From assembly GCA_003427395.1 (NCBI GenBank), contig BFEA01000310.1:1846408-1873012 (forward strand): 26,605 nucleotides of DNA, in the 5' to 3' direction. Positions 9,517 through 18,827 of this stretch are shown here, one piece after another. A program made the translations under genes and the position numbers. The number at the start of each line of letters is the position of its first letter. The stretch's first letter is position 1. The notes beneath the pieces are model-generated. The model saw only the letters and a program-made list of their open reading frames with translations, had not been told where the DNA came from and ran no database searches. The DNA is from Chara braunii (lineage: Eukaryota > Streptophyta > Charophyceae > Charales > Characeae).

Positions 9517-9721
9517 ACCAGAAGAGTAACCGCGTTACGCAGCGGCCTTGGCAGTGCGGATCCTGGCGGACTAAAACCACCACTCATTCCGAAAGAGAAA
9601 CACCATCCTTCCATTATGTGAGGGAATGCTTCAACAAAAACACACATGTTTTTGCCTCGTGCGCATTGACAGACACTGCGGTCAATGGCGCGCAGACAGA
9701 GTGGCGTTTGTCACTGCTTAC

Positions 9722-10560
9722 CAGCTGGTTTGTCTCTCCGCTCCTTAATCGGCGAAGTTGGCGCGGGCAAGGCCAGCACGTCGAGAGCTCGAGTGTCGGC
9801 AGTAGTTTTTTTCGGGAATGTGACATCTTGTCGTCCCCTAATCCCACCTTCTCCTCCGCCGGCGATGGTCGGCGGCAGCATCGGAGAGCTCGTTGGCGAG
9901 AAATCGACGACAGATCCCCCGGAAGGTTTGACGTCGAGAGGGTCGTCGACACTAGGCGTCGAGGACGGCTGCGCGGACATGTGGTGGTCGCCCAGGATGC
10001 CGTCGATAACTTCTTCGATGTCAATACGCACACTCGGCTTAGTGAGGCTGACTACTACACGAGCTTCGTTGAACCGGTGTTGGAGATCGACCACAGACGT
10101 CATTGCTTGGACCTCATAGTCATCACGTTCTGCCGAAAGGCTTGTGACCACCTGTGTCTCCATACCCAGTGCCATGTCATCGTCGTCCTCGTCTTCCTCG
10201 CGGTGTTCTCCGTACAACTGCCCGAATCCATCAGAAGACTCCCCAAACCTGTCATCGTCGTCGTCGAAAGTTCGTTCGTCGTCTCCTGTATCGAGTTCAC
10301 CTTTTTCCCCCTCCTGCCCTCCGAGCAACCCAGCCAACTCCGTTTCTTCCCCTTTCTCTCCTTCATCCTCTTCTTCCTCCCCTTCCTCCCCTCCTTCCTC
10401 CAATTCCTCCCCTGTGTCTCCTTCCTCCACTTCTCTTTGTCCATCACCCTGCCTTCTTCCCTTGCATGCAATGCAGCCACTTCGCCCGAACCCGTGTCGA
10501 TTTTCGATGAATGCGCTTTCCGCCCGCCGCACGCAGCCCCTCCCGCCTGCACCAATATCC
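9722..10560 (-). pseudogene. Acidic upstream exon of the Ulp1-like gene
   Basis: The minus frame is open through this interval and has protein-like composition. A Glu/Asp/Gly-rich tract (EEGEEEEDEGEKGEE, later DDDDDRFG and EEDEDDDDMA) is followed by a less biased part with VVDLQHRFNEARVVVSLTKP and VRIDIEEVIDGILGDHHMSA, then a Ser/Pro-rich tail. It ends at a textbook donor, where the coding strand reads CAGCTG then GTAAGC with the intron starting at 9721. The phase matches the acceptor at 8898. Acidic N-terminal regions are common in nuclear proteins. No fold is recognised, and the start is unknown. Above about 10560 the frame runs into dyad repeats, so the N-terminus is probably disrupted. 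The long opposite-strand frame here is the mirror of this acidic sequence. Confidence 0.55.
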
Positions 10561-10579
10561 CTGGTTGGCCCCCCTTGCC

Positions 10580-10740
10580 TGAAGATGTTCGGATCCCGGC
10601 GAACTTCGCCGACTCCCTGTCGCTGGGCCCTCCACACGCCTTGCCTGAAGAAGTTCGGATCCCGGCGAACTTCGCTGTCTCCCTGTCGCCGGGCCCTCCG
10701 CACTCCTTGCCTGGATCCCGGCGAACTTCGCCGTCTCCCT
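10580..10740. repeat. Three-copy tandem repeat carrying the dyad
   Basis: Units of about 62-67 bases contain CTTGCCTG, the dyad, and a CTCCCTGTCGC tail. Dyads are at 10584-10606, 10650-10673 (perfect arms) and 10713-10729 (left arm lost). A separate copy follows at 10916-10938. Confidence 0.88.
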
Positions 10741-10982
10741 TTCACCGGGCCCTCCACACGCACCCTCTTGCTCCGACCGAAGCGGTTGGCGATCCCCCGC
10801 AGGCGGCGAAGTCCCGTCCCTCACCGCACCGCTGTCTATTTTGGGATGACGACTCGCCACCCCCGGTCCTGACCAGCTCTGCGCGTCCGTCCTCTCTGTC
10901 CACTCTGCTAGCATTGAAGTTTGGATCCCGGCGGACTTGAAAGTTTCGACCGAGCCGGCACGGAGAGCAACCAAGGCCGCCA

Positions 10983-11744
10983 TCACCGAGCTGGCGGATG
11001 AACAAGGCACGTCCTCGGACTGTGCCGAGCATTCCGGACCGGGACCGGTAGACTGCTGACGCCCGAGAATGCAAGCTCTGGCCTCCACCCCGCCGCTGCC
11101 TTCCGCTGTCGTGGTGTCGCCCTCTTGTTGTCGCCCTCGTTCTCCCCACCGTCCGGTCCCTGGGACCCTGTACTTACATGCGTCCCATTGGGAGGGGGGA
11201 TTTTCCAGTCCACCCTTCCTTTCGAGGGGCTCGTGTCGAGGTGGTAGTAGTCCTCCGTCAGCTCCAACCAGCCCTTGTCCTGAGGTTCAACGAACAATCG
11301 CCCGGCTATGGAAATGACTGATACGTCTTCGGGTGCGAAAGAGCCATTCTCGACCCTCACTTTCTAGAGGACCGCAATTCTAGCGACGTCAAGGAAGTCA
11401 TACTTCGACCCGCGAGGGAGTGGCATCCATCCTCCGTCCGGGACAGCAACCGCCATGATCCACTCACCCTTTTGGATCGCCGGCTGGATGACTCCTGGAT
11501 GCCAAATCATGTCATGGCCCCAGTCCGCCTCCGTGGAACGACTTTGAGGCTCACGCAGGAAGTGAATATTGGCATTCGTCCAAGACAGATGATCGGGCGG
11601 GATGTCAGACCTGGGACGCAGTGAGCGATGGCCGGAGGCCAGAGCTTGCATTCTCTGCAGCAACTTCATCGGGGTAGTGCCAGGCGCCGGTTTCGCCATC
11701 GGTGACACGAGGGACGTTGGGCTTGTCGATGGACCTGCCAAGGA
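10983..11744 (-). pseudogene. Fusion pseudogene: C-terminal tail
   Basis: In phase below the TAA at 11745 the frame reads PMKLLQRMQALASGHRSLRP and IHFLREPQSRSTEADWGHDM. It continues with GEWIMAVAVPDGGWMPLPRG and YDFLDVARIAVL to TAG 11364. After that come KVRVENGSFAPEDVSVISIA, GRLFVEPQDKGWLELTEDYY and a Gly/Asp-rich end, closing at TGA 10983. No domain is recognised. Unbroken phase on both sides of each stop argues that the whole interval was once one reading frame. The terminal 100 codons look low-complexity and may lie beyond the original stop. Confidence 0.55.
11065..11655. repeat. 22 bp perfect inverted repeat pair
   Basis: GAGAATGCAAGCTCTGGCC plus TCC at 11065-11086 has its exact reverse complement at 11634-11655, 547 bases away. 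The right copy lies inside the coding frame of the fusion pseudogene (RMQALASG). The left copy is in its low-complexity tail. Confidence 0.9.
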
Positions 11745-12470
11745 TTACCCTGTAGCGTGCTGCGCAGAATGTTGGTCGTACTGCAGGTCGAGGCTTTCAG
11801 TGTTGCTGCCCTCCTCGTCCGCGGTCGCGTTGAACTCGATGCCGGTGGTCTCCTCGTTTTCCGTGGAGATCAAGGAGGAGTAACTGCCGAACGTCAGCTC
11901 CTCCTCTGACTCCACGAAGTAAAGGGACCGCAACCGCTCGAGGAAGGTCTTCGCGTTCATGCGGGGGGCGCCGTAGTAGTTGTCGAGCAACGTGAACATG
12001 TGGTCCTTGCGGCGCACGTACTCGGCATCGGTGTCTCTCTTCGGCCGCATTTGCAGGAACAAGAAGTCGTATATCTTGTTTCGCTTCCTCGCACTCAACT
12101 TGAACCACATGTCCGTCTTGTTGTTCCACGCGCGAGCCCGAGTCTCGGTGACGACCATGAACTCGTAATTGTGGGCACCCGAATTGACCTCGCTCTTGAC
12201 GAGATCAATTGTAAATTGCAAGAGCTCGGAGTTCCCTTCCATCGTGATGACGTGTCGTCCTGCCTTCAGTACTTCCCAGACTGACCGCGCGTGTGGCTTC
12301 CAGAGGAAGATGACACCCTCCTCCTTCTTGGTGATGGATTCGAGAAGCTGAACGAATTGGGCGGGGTTGCGTTCCATGTCCCCGTACACAATGCCCCGAC
12401 GTGCAGGCAAGGTATGCGACCAATCACAAGCGTTGAACGGGATGTCGGACGCATCCATTTGCGTTACCTT
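11745..12470 (-). pseudogene. Fusion pseudogene: motif I-like (SAM-binding) half
   Basis: The first residues include SDIPFNACDWSHTLPARRG. At 12374-12219 they continue DMERNPAQFVQLLESITKKE and then GVIFLWKPHARSVWEVLKAG and RHVITMEGNSELL. Spacing and pattern match the end of permuted (beta-class) DNA methyltransferases. There, a K-P-x-x-x-[LF]-x-x-x-L-[IL] helix is followed by a D-P-F-x-G-S-G-T-T loop, then GR, and a strand ending in the SAM-binding acidic residue (here Glu of TMEG). The Gly-rich loop is replaced by LWKPHARS, so SAM binding is doubtful. The remainder is helical (ARKRNKIYDFLFLQM, FLERLRSLYFVESEEEL) with an acidic end. The frame stops at TAA 11745 and continues in phase below it. 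Confidence 0.6.
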
Positions 12471-14019
12471 CTATGGTACCCAAACTGCAGCAGCGGCGCC
12501 TGCCGACAGTTTCCCCTCGTAGACGACGGACGTGTTGGCCCGCAAATCATCGCCTTTGAAGAGTATGTACATCTGGTCGTCTTCCGTGTACAAATTGTTC
12601 CCGATGGGGAAGCTTTTCTTCTGTTGACTCCTCCTCACCCACTTCCCTTTCAGCAGCTTGACGAAAGAAAGATGGTTCATGCTGGCCAGAAAGGAGAGGT
12701 TCTGCTGCCGCGGGACAAAAACAACGAGCGTCCAATGCGACGGACACCACATCCGGAGTTGGGAATTCAGAGTGTCGAACGCTTGCGGTTTCCAAAGCTT
12801 CAGGTCGACCGGTTCACACAGATCGAGGACGAACGTGTGACTCTTTGTGGCAACCATTGCCTCCTTCACCTCCGCACTCCTTATGTCTGCCTCCAAGGGG
12901 TCGTTGCCGAATGGCGCGATGGATGTCACGTCACACGTGTCATTCCATTTTATGTGCACAATGCCTTTGGCGAGCGCGATCTCTCGACTCTTCAGTCTAC
13001 TGCCAAACAACACGGACAGGACCTGATTCCTCCAGTCAACGGACAACTTCTTGTGACCGGCCAGCTTCTCCGTCGCCTCGATCGATCTGTCGTCGGTGCA
13101 GCCCATGTAGGGCGGGCAGTCCTTGAACAGCGAGGAGTCAGTGACGTATTTCGTGCCCCCGTCCCACAACTCAGCATCCAAACCACGACTCTCAAACTGT
13201 ATGAAAATTGCGGACCTTGATTTCAGGAACGGGAACCTCTGGCTCCAATCCTCGTCCGGCCTTTTGTCGTGCTTGAACTGGTAGTAGTTCCACAGACCCA
13301 CCAGCACCCGGTCGCACTTCACCAAATTCACCACCTCCTGGACGCTCAGCTTTCTGAGCTTCGCCAACGCTGGGGAGCCGGCTTGTACCCAAACCACCTC
13401 GCAAGCGAGCACCTTCTTTAGGACGCGACACTTCTTGTTGTCTGTCAGCGACTCCATCGTTTTCCAACAATGCGCATCCGGCTCTGGCACTTGCACGAAC
13501 CACTCGCCCTCCTCTTTCTTCTTTTTGCCTTTCTTTGTCGGCGAGTCCGCAGGGACGTTGTACACGATATCCTTCCTGTCCAGCTTGTCATTATGGATGT
13601 ATGCAACCCCAGGCTTCACGTTTTTGACTTTCTTCTTCTGCATGATCCACTTTGCAGTGTCGTGTCCGAGCAATCTGCCTGTCTCCCATTTCTCGAAAAA
13701 CTCGACGGCCAGTTTCCAAACGTTCTCCCCTGCCATTGCCAACGGGAAATAGGAACGCAGGGCAGCGCCTTGTTTCCTGATGGCCTCCTCGCCCTGCTGA
13801 TCTGCGAGAATACACAAGTTGTTGTGCGGTGTCATATTGAGTGCCACATTACAGAATTCACGGCACTTCCGGACTTGATCTTGTTTTCCGATGGGGTTCC
13901 CCATAACAGCACGCGGGCAACCGGCGCGCTTCCACTGCCACCTAATGTCCCTTATTGACAGCGTCAGCTGTCGTGGGGGCGCCTTCAGGTCCTTCTTGTT
14001 GTCCTGGGAACTGACAAGA
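12471..14019 (-). pseudogene. Fusion pseudogene: central region with motif IV-like site
   Basis: An open frame of about 500 residues. Notable stretches are LTLSIRDIRWQWKRAGCPRA, VRKCREFCNVALNMTPHNNL, a Lys-rich KKGKKKKEEGEW loop, and FDTLNSQLRMWCPSHWTLVV. At 12824-12789 it reads FVLDLCEPVDLKLW, located where a beta-class DNA methyltransferase would have DPPY/W after a hydrophobic strand. Next are LVVFVPRQ and KKSFPIGNNLYTEDDQMYIL. If the comparison holds, the catalytic Pro-Pro-aromatic is lost, so this would be a non-catalytic or decayed enzyme. The frame ends VWVP at TAG 12471 and resumes in phase as KVTQMDAS. No other enzyme family suggested itself. Confidence 0.55.
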
Positions 14020-15493
14020 AGTCGTCGTCCGAAAAGTAGACCATTCGTGCAGGCCACCGCTCGAAATTGTATTTCTTGGTCACCTCGTTGCCGAGCAGCG
14101 ACCTCGCTGCAGTCGCGTTGTGCTGCCCACACACCGCGTAGTAGTAGTATTATCCCACCAGCTCATCCCTCCAATCCTCCGGCCTCAAACGTTCTGCCTT
14201 GGTCCCTGGAGTCGGTTTATCAAGCCCCAGCGGCGCCAGTTTCAGGGTTGGGAAATCGTAAGACTTCGCTTTGTTTTCGAATGCCAACCGCATCGCTTCT
14301 TTGATCCCTTCCATGAGCACGGGATCCAGGGACCGTTGGTTGTACAAGTCCTCCCAGTCCCCGAGGTCGACGACCTGCGCAGGGCTAATGTCGAACTCCC
14401 GTTTTGTCCGAACGTCGTCTTTGTACTCGAGGAAGTACCCGGCGTCGACGTCGATGGGAGTCCTTGTTGTTGGTGGAGAAGACGGTCCAGACTCAGGCTG
14501 CTTCTGTCTCGAAGACGGTCGTTTGGCAACCTGTCGGCCCTGCTCCCCGTCGGTCCCCTTGCGTTTCTCCCCCGCAGTCCTAGGGGCTTTGCTCTTTAAC
14601 TTCTTCGTAGAACCGGCGAACTCGTCTGGACGATCCCCCCTCCTCTTTTGCGGAGCTCCTTGCGATCCCAGGCCTCCCGCCTCCACCTCCTCCACACCCT
14701 GTCCCTCGCTCGCCTCCAAGTCAACCTCCGAATAGGCCGCCACCTGTACTGTAGGCCCCGTACTCTTCCGCTGAACCGGAGCATCAGTCTGAACCCCAGG
14801 AATAGACAACACAGACCGCAGCGTGTCACTCAACGGCGGAGCAGTCCCCTCATCCTCACTGTCGTCGAACTGACCTCGGCTCTCGCCACGGTGCAGTTGA
14901 GTGGCGGGACCAGAACCTAGATCACCGCCCTTCCCCGCTGCCCCGCTTGACTCGCAACCGCTGCACAGCTTCAACAGCAACGACAACTCCAGGGATGGGT
15001 TGACGTCGCAAGGGACGTCTAGAGCGATGTTTTTGTCCTCCAACATGTCGAAAAATTCACGCGCCAAAACAAAACCGCCCTCGAGAACGAGTACTCTGTA
15101 GAACGGGGTGTTCACAGCACCTGCTCCGAACCCCTCATACAATTCGAGGTCCAAGAACATCCCTTTCGAATTGGCAATGACGTTGCCCTTGGCACCATAA
15201 ACTTTCTGCATATAGAAATATCGCCGGCCCCCCTTTGCGTCCTCCTACCGCAAGACGGCACCAAACACTACGCCTTCTGTTGTCATCGATGAAGATGACA
15301 GGACCACATGGCTGCGCAGTGGGGTTGGAAGCGTCTCCACAGCACCAGTCGATGAACCATTTCGACCTCGAATGGTTCGACCACCCATGCGTGGCAGTAG
15401 ACGACCGCCTCGTGGAATCTTTTCGTGATTCCTTTCCGGAGGTCCCTGTTGGCTCCACCTCGCCCTTGGTAGAAGACATACTGTCAGCGAACG
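14020..15493 (-). pseudogene. Fusion pseudogene: N-terminal region and ParB-like domain
   Basis: The part above 15247 gives YVFYQGRGGANRDLRKGITK then FHEAVVYCHAWVVEPFEVEM in a neighbouring frame. After the TAG at 15245 the frame continues GGRRYFYMQKVYGAKGNVIA and FLDLELYEGFGAGAVNTPFY. A Ser/Gly/acidic linker and a basic stretch (KKLKSKAPRTAGEKRKG, a possible nuclear localisation signal) follow. Then come FDISPAQVVDLGDWEDLYNQ and LMEGIKEAMRL. Past the TAA at 14150, YYYYAVCGQHNATAARSLLG matches the ParB/Srx pattern of a strand, G-x-H-x-x-A-A, and a helix, with Asn in place of the usual Arg. ARMVYFSDDD follows before the frameshift. In ParB proteins this box binds CTP or, in nuclease relatives, DNA. 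Confidence 0.6.
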
Positions 15494-15647
15494 TCAACGC
15501 AAATCGAACAGCACACCATGAAGTCAAGGTGTGTCAAAACACAGGAGAAAAAGAACACTCGCTGCCGCATGTCAACGCAGGCTGTAGCGCAGCGAAAGCC
15601 GCACACAAAGACACCCGGGCACCCAAATCCGGAACGGTGAGAAGGGG

Positions 15648-16742
15648 TAGTCCACCGGGATCCGAACTTCAAGTGGGCAAGAGACCGAGAGGTAGACAGA
15701 GAGAGAGAAGCAAGTGAAAACTCGCAGTGCGCATGGGATCACGCGCTGTTTATGCGGCACACGGGGCACCCCGAAGAACAAAGACAGACAAACGTACAGT
15801 GAAAATCGCGAAGTCCGTCGGGATCTGAACTAAAGGACGGTGCGTGAGACAGAGACGGCGGAAGTAGATTTCAGGAATTTTTCGCAGGAATCAACTGGCG
15901 ATCATGTTCGAAGCTCGCGCTCGACGGGGTAGTGTTTCCCGCGTGGCACTCGGAACCCCCGACAGTCCAACAGCCGAAGCTCGCTGGGACCCAAACTAGA
16001 ACAGAGAGGCAGCCATGCAGCCAGCGTCCCAGAACCGTGCTCGACCAAACGCACTACGGAACCGTTGCCGGGCGGGTTGTGCAACCCACCCGGAACCACG
16101 AAGACTCACGACAAAGCAACGCACCTCTCGAAACGTGAAGTTCGCCGGGATCTGAACTTCAGGACGATGTGACAGGCAGAAACGGCATCTGAGACACACG
16201 ATCCACAAGTCTAAGGTTGTTTAACTCAAACCCGACCCAGGAAAGCCACACCGGAATGAGAGGCTGGTTGAAATGGAGAAGTCCACCCTAATCCGAACTA
16301 CTTCTGATTTCCGATCTCGGGTTATGCACAGCTTGGCACTGGATGAACCCAAGCTCGAAAGCGACAGCCGTGTCAACATTTCGTAGGTCCTTCGACTCTG
16401 GCTGTTGCCGGAATCCACGAGGGATCCGGAAGACCACCGTTTGTGGCAATAGACAGGCGACTCCTGAAGTTCACCGGGATCCGAACTTCAGGAGGACGCA
16501 AGAAAGAGAGACAGAGAGAAACATTGGAGCAACTCCGAGTCCAAACGCAAGACGGTGTTCGACCAAGGCGCACGAGGAAAAAACCCGGGGTTCCACAGCC
16601 GACCGCAGGTTTTGATGGCAGCAGTCATTGAGTCCAGGCGTAATTGGTAGCAGGACCGTTTCCGACTCCGCTCAGCACTCGAAGCTTGGAGGCCGGTAGG
16701 ACGCACAGGCCAAACCGCGAAGTTCGCCGGGATCTGAACTTC
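15648..16742 (+). repeat. Six dispersed dyad copies, plus orientation
   Basis: Copies with the CCGGGATC-type spacer lie at 15648-15670, 15810-15832, 16137-16160, 16279-16301, 16466-16489 and 16719-16742. Spacing is irregular (142-327 bases). The flanks share phrases such as AGAGAGACAGAGAGA-like purine runs after the dyad and CAGC-rich stretches before it, so they may be the decayed remains of an older tandem array. I see no gene in 15500-16860. Confidence 0.85.
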
Positions 16743-16869
16743 AAGAGGGCGCGACACGGAAAGAGACGGCGTGCACTAGCAACTGCTGCCTCCCGCGCCT
16801 TTCTCCACTACGAAAACTCTGCTATGTTCGGCAGCACACAAGCCTCTCACTCGTCTCCCTTCTTTTCGC

Positions 16870-17400
16870 TTAAGCAGGATGTCCAACCACACGTCCAAAT
16901 CTTGTGACAATCGCGGTTCCCCGGGGACGAGGTCGTGAACCGTAGTCATACAAAGCATTCATTGACGATCCGTAAAAGCGGACCAGCGGATCGTCGACCG
17001 TTGCAGTTTCTGAAAAGACAGACATGTATTTCATCATAACAAACACTCCCGGTCGTGTTAACGAGTTCCCTATACAGTCCTGTATGGCGGACACTTTCTC
17101 CTTGACCTCCCTATGCAACGAAAAGTTTTGGACCGGCCCTGCTATAACCAAATCTCGCCACCCATCTACACGTTCATGCCCGCGCGTCGGCACGAATTTT
17201 GACCCCTCAATCACCACCTCGTTGCGTGATACAAGCACAATTTCATCGACGAGTTTCCTGCTCTTGTTCGACGCAGCGACACATAGATTTCTGGTGAAAT
17301 CAGACCCGGACACAGTCAATCGCACACAACAGTATGACACAACTTGTGGAGAATTCCCGGGGCACCGGAGCGGGTACTGGCCCAGGAACGAGCAATGACG
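16870..17400 (-). pseudogene. Unrecognised coding-like stretch A
   Basis: The minus frame has protein-like composition. It reads VSYCCVRLTVSGSDFTRNLC, RKLVDEIVLVSRNEVVIEGS, FSLHREVKEKVSAIQDCIGN and RPGVFVMMKYMSVFSETATV, then LVRFYGSSMNALYDYGS. Near 16923 the better continuation is in another frame (LSQDLDVWLDILLKRKEG), which implies a shift. I do not recognise the family. It has the same strand as the fusion pseudogene and lies upstream of it, so it could be an earlier exon of that gene, separated by dyad-rich sequence. A separate decayed gene is equally possible. Confidence 0.4.
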
Positions 17401-17439
17401 AGCGCAGTCCAGCAACTCTTATTTCCGCGAGCCAACAAG

Positions 17440-17815
17440 TTCGTGGCGACGACCTAACATAGTGGCATTCGAGGCGGCTGAAATGGCGGCTAATGCAGCC
17501 CAGTGCCCTGTGCATGTGGTTCAGGAACTTGTGTCCGAGGACAGCGTCAGACAGCGGGATGAGGTTCCCGAACTCCAACATGTTGGCGAATTTGCGCTGG
17601 CTTGCCCAAGGGCAGCGACTCTCCATCGTGGCCCAATTCCCATCGCACCAATCGTCAATATGCGCGTCCCTGCATGGGACGATGGTCATCCAGGTGTCCT
17701 CGTCGAAGTCCTCTGCGGTCGCTCCGTGGATCGTAGTCACACCGCTGAAATGCTGCACTGATCTCGCGCAAGGAGGAAACGGTTCTGCCAAGCGAATGTG
17801 CGTTTCGGGACTCAT
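17440..17815 (-). pseudogene. Unrecognised coding-like stretch B
   Basis: From an ATG at 17813-17815 the frame reads SPETHIRLAEPFPPCARSVQ, then EDFDEDTWMTIVPCRDAHID and DWCDGNWATMESRCPWASQR. It continues KFANMLEFGNLIPLSDAVLG and HKFLNHMHRALGCISRHF. The composition, rich in Trp, Cys and acidic residues, is unlike the repeats around it. Directly upstream, a 17-base phrase with TCGTGGTGTCGAGAAG is duplicated. It lies just above stretch A and could be joined to it by an intron near 17450-17400, though no clear donor is present. Family unknown. Confidence 0.4.
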
Positions 17816-17969
17816 GGTTTGTGGTGTCGAGAAGAACGACTCAAAGATTCGTGGTGTCGAGAAGGTCCCATCCATAACGCGCCCTACACACCACGCGCAC
17901 ATACCAAACGACACACACGGGAACGCTGACACTCGTAAACATAGTTGGCGGGCAATCAAAAGACATAGG

Positions 17970-18810
17970 TTCCTCGCTGTGGTTGCGCACTGGGGTTGGA
18001 ACGCGAGTTGGGTTTTACGAAAGGCAAAAACCTGAAGTTCGTTGGGATCCGAACTTGGCGAAATGTCGTGGGAGAGATACAGTTGTCTATCAAACTCGCC
18101 TTTCCATTCTTTGTTGAAGTTCGGATCCCGACGGACTTCACATTTTCGCAGGTCCACTGCTCCGTGGGAGAGAAGCAGTTGTCTGGTCAACTCGCCTTTC
18201 CATTCTTTCTTGAAGTTCGGATCCCGGCATACTTCACATTTTCACAGGTCCACTACTGTTGTTGTGCACTGGGGTTGCAACTTGAGTTGGGTTTTACGAA
18301 AGGCAAGATCCTGAAGTTCGACGGAATCCGTACTTGGCGAAACGCCGTAGGAGAGAAACAGTTGTCTGTCAAACTCGCCTTTCCATTCTTTCTTGAAGTT
18401 CAGATTCCGGCGGACTTCACATTTTTCACAGGTCCACTTCTGTGGTTGTGCACTAGTGTGGCAACTCGAGTTGGGTTTTATGAAAGGCAAGAACCTGAAG
18501 TTCGCCGGGATCCGTACTTGGTGAAATGCAGTGGGAGAGAAACAGCTGTCTATCAAACTTGCCTTTCCCTTCTTTCTTGAAGTTCGGATTCCAGCGGACT
18601 TCACATTTTCACAGGTCCACCACTGTGGTTGCCCGCTGGGGTTGCACCGCGTGTCGGGTCTTGCGGAAGGCGTGAACCGGAGGTCCACCGGGATCCGAGC
18701 TTGGCGAGATTATGTGGGAGAGACACAAATGTCTATCAAACTCGCCTTCCCGTGCTTTCTTGAAGTTCGAATCCCGTCGGACTTTACATTTTCACGGGTC
18801 CCCCGCTGTC
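17970..18810. repeat. 183-184 bp tandem array with paired opposed dyads
   Basis: Dyads of one orientation start at 18034, 18313, 18497 and 18680. Dyads of the other orientation start at 18116, 18212, 18395, 18579 and 18762. The regular unit is 183-184 bases with a facing pair 82-83 bases apart, plus one shortened 96-base unit (18116 to 18212) that lost one dyad. Between dyads are GTGCACTGGGGTTG, GAGTTGGGTTTTACGAAAGG and CTCGCCTTTCCATTCTTTCT. There is no independent coding signal. Confidence 0.95.
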
Positions 18811-18827
18811 GTGTGGTGGCTGCAAAA

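Larger units (their letters stand above)
10983..15493 (-). pseudogene. ParB-like / DNA methyltransferase-like fusion pseudogene
   Basis: One minus-strand coding region runs about 4.5 kb with the same frame except for one shift. In-frame stops are TAG 15245-15247, TAA 14150-14152, TAG 12471-12473, TAA 11745-11747 and TAG 11364-11366, ending at TGA 10983-10985. A frameshift lies between about 14035 and 14010. The order is an unknown N-terminal part, a basic disordered linker, a ParB-like motif, a long central region, a methyltransferase motif IV-like site, a motif I-like site and a C-terminal tail. ParB-methylase fusions are known from phages and plasmids. Here the domain calls rest on motif layout only, and key catalytic residues are not conserved. 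It sits head to tail upstream of the Ulp1-like gene. Alternative: an unrelated plant-specific nuclear protein. Confidence 0.65.

Noticed and set aside
9618-10940. 440-codon open frame on the plus strand
   Set aside because: It is antisense to the acidic exon. Its Ser/Pro-rich and Leu/Phe-rich runs mirror GAG/GAC codons, and it continues through dyad repeats. The minus strand has the splice donor and the better protein composition.
12291-13220. 309-codon plus-strand frame
   Set aside because: Lies opposite the ParB-methyltransferase pseudogene and shows no motif. A GC-rich antisense frame is expected to be open.
13470-13958. Plus-strand frame with hydrophobic, membrane-like stretches
   Set aside because: Antisense to the Lys-rich region of the fusion pseudogene. 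Lys codons read as Phe/Leu on the other strand, which mimics membrane segments.
17970-18810. CRISPR-like appearance of regularly spaced short dyads
   Set aside because: The spacers between dyads are themselves repeated, the dyads alternate in orientation, and there are no cas genes. This is a tandem repeat in eukaryotic DNA.
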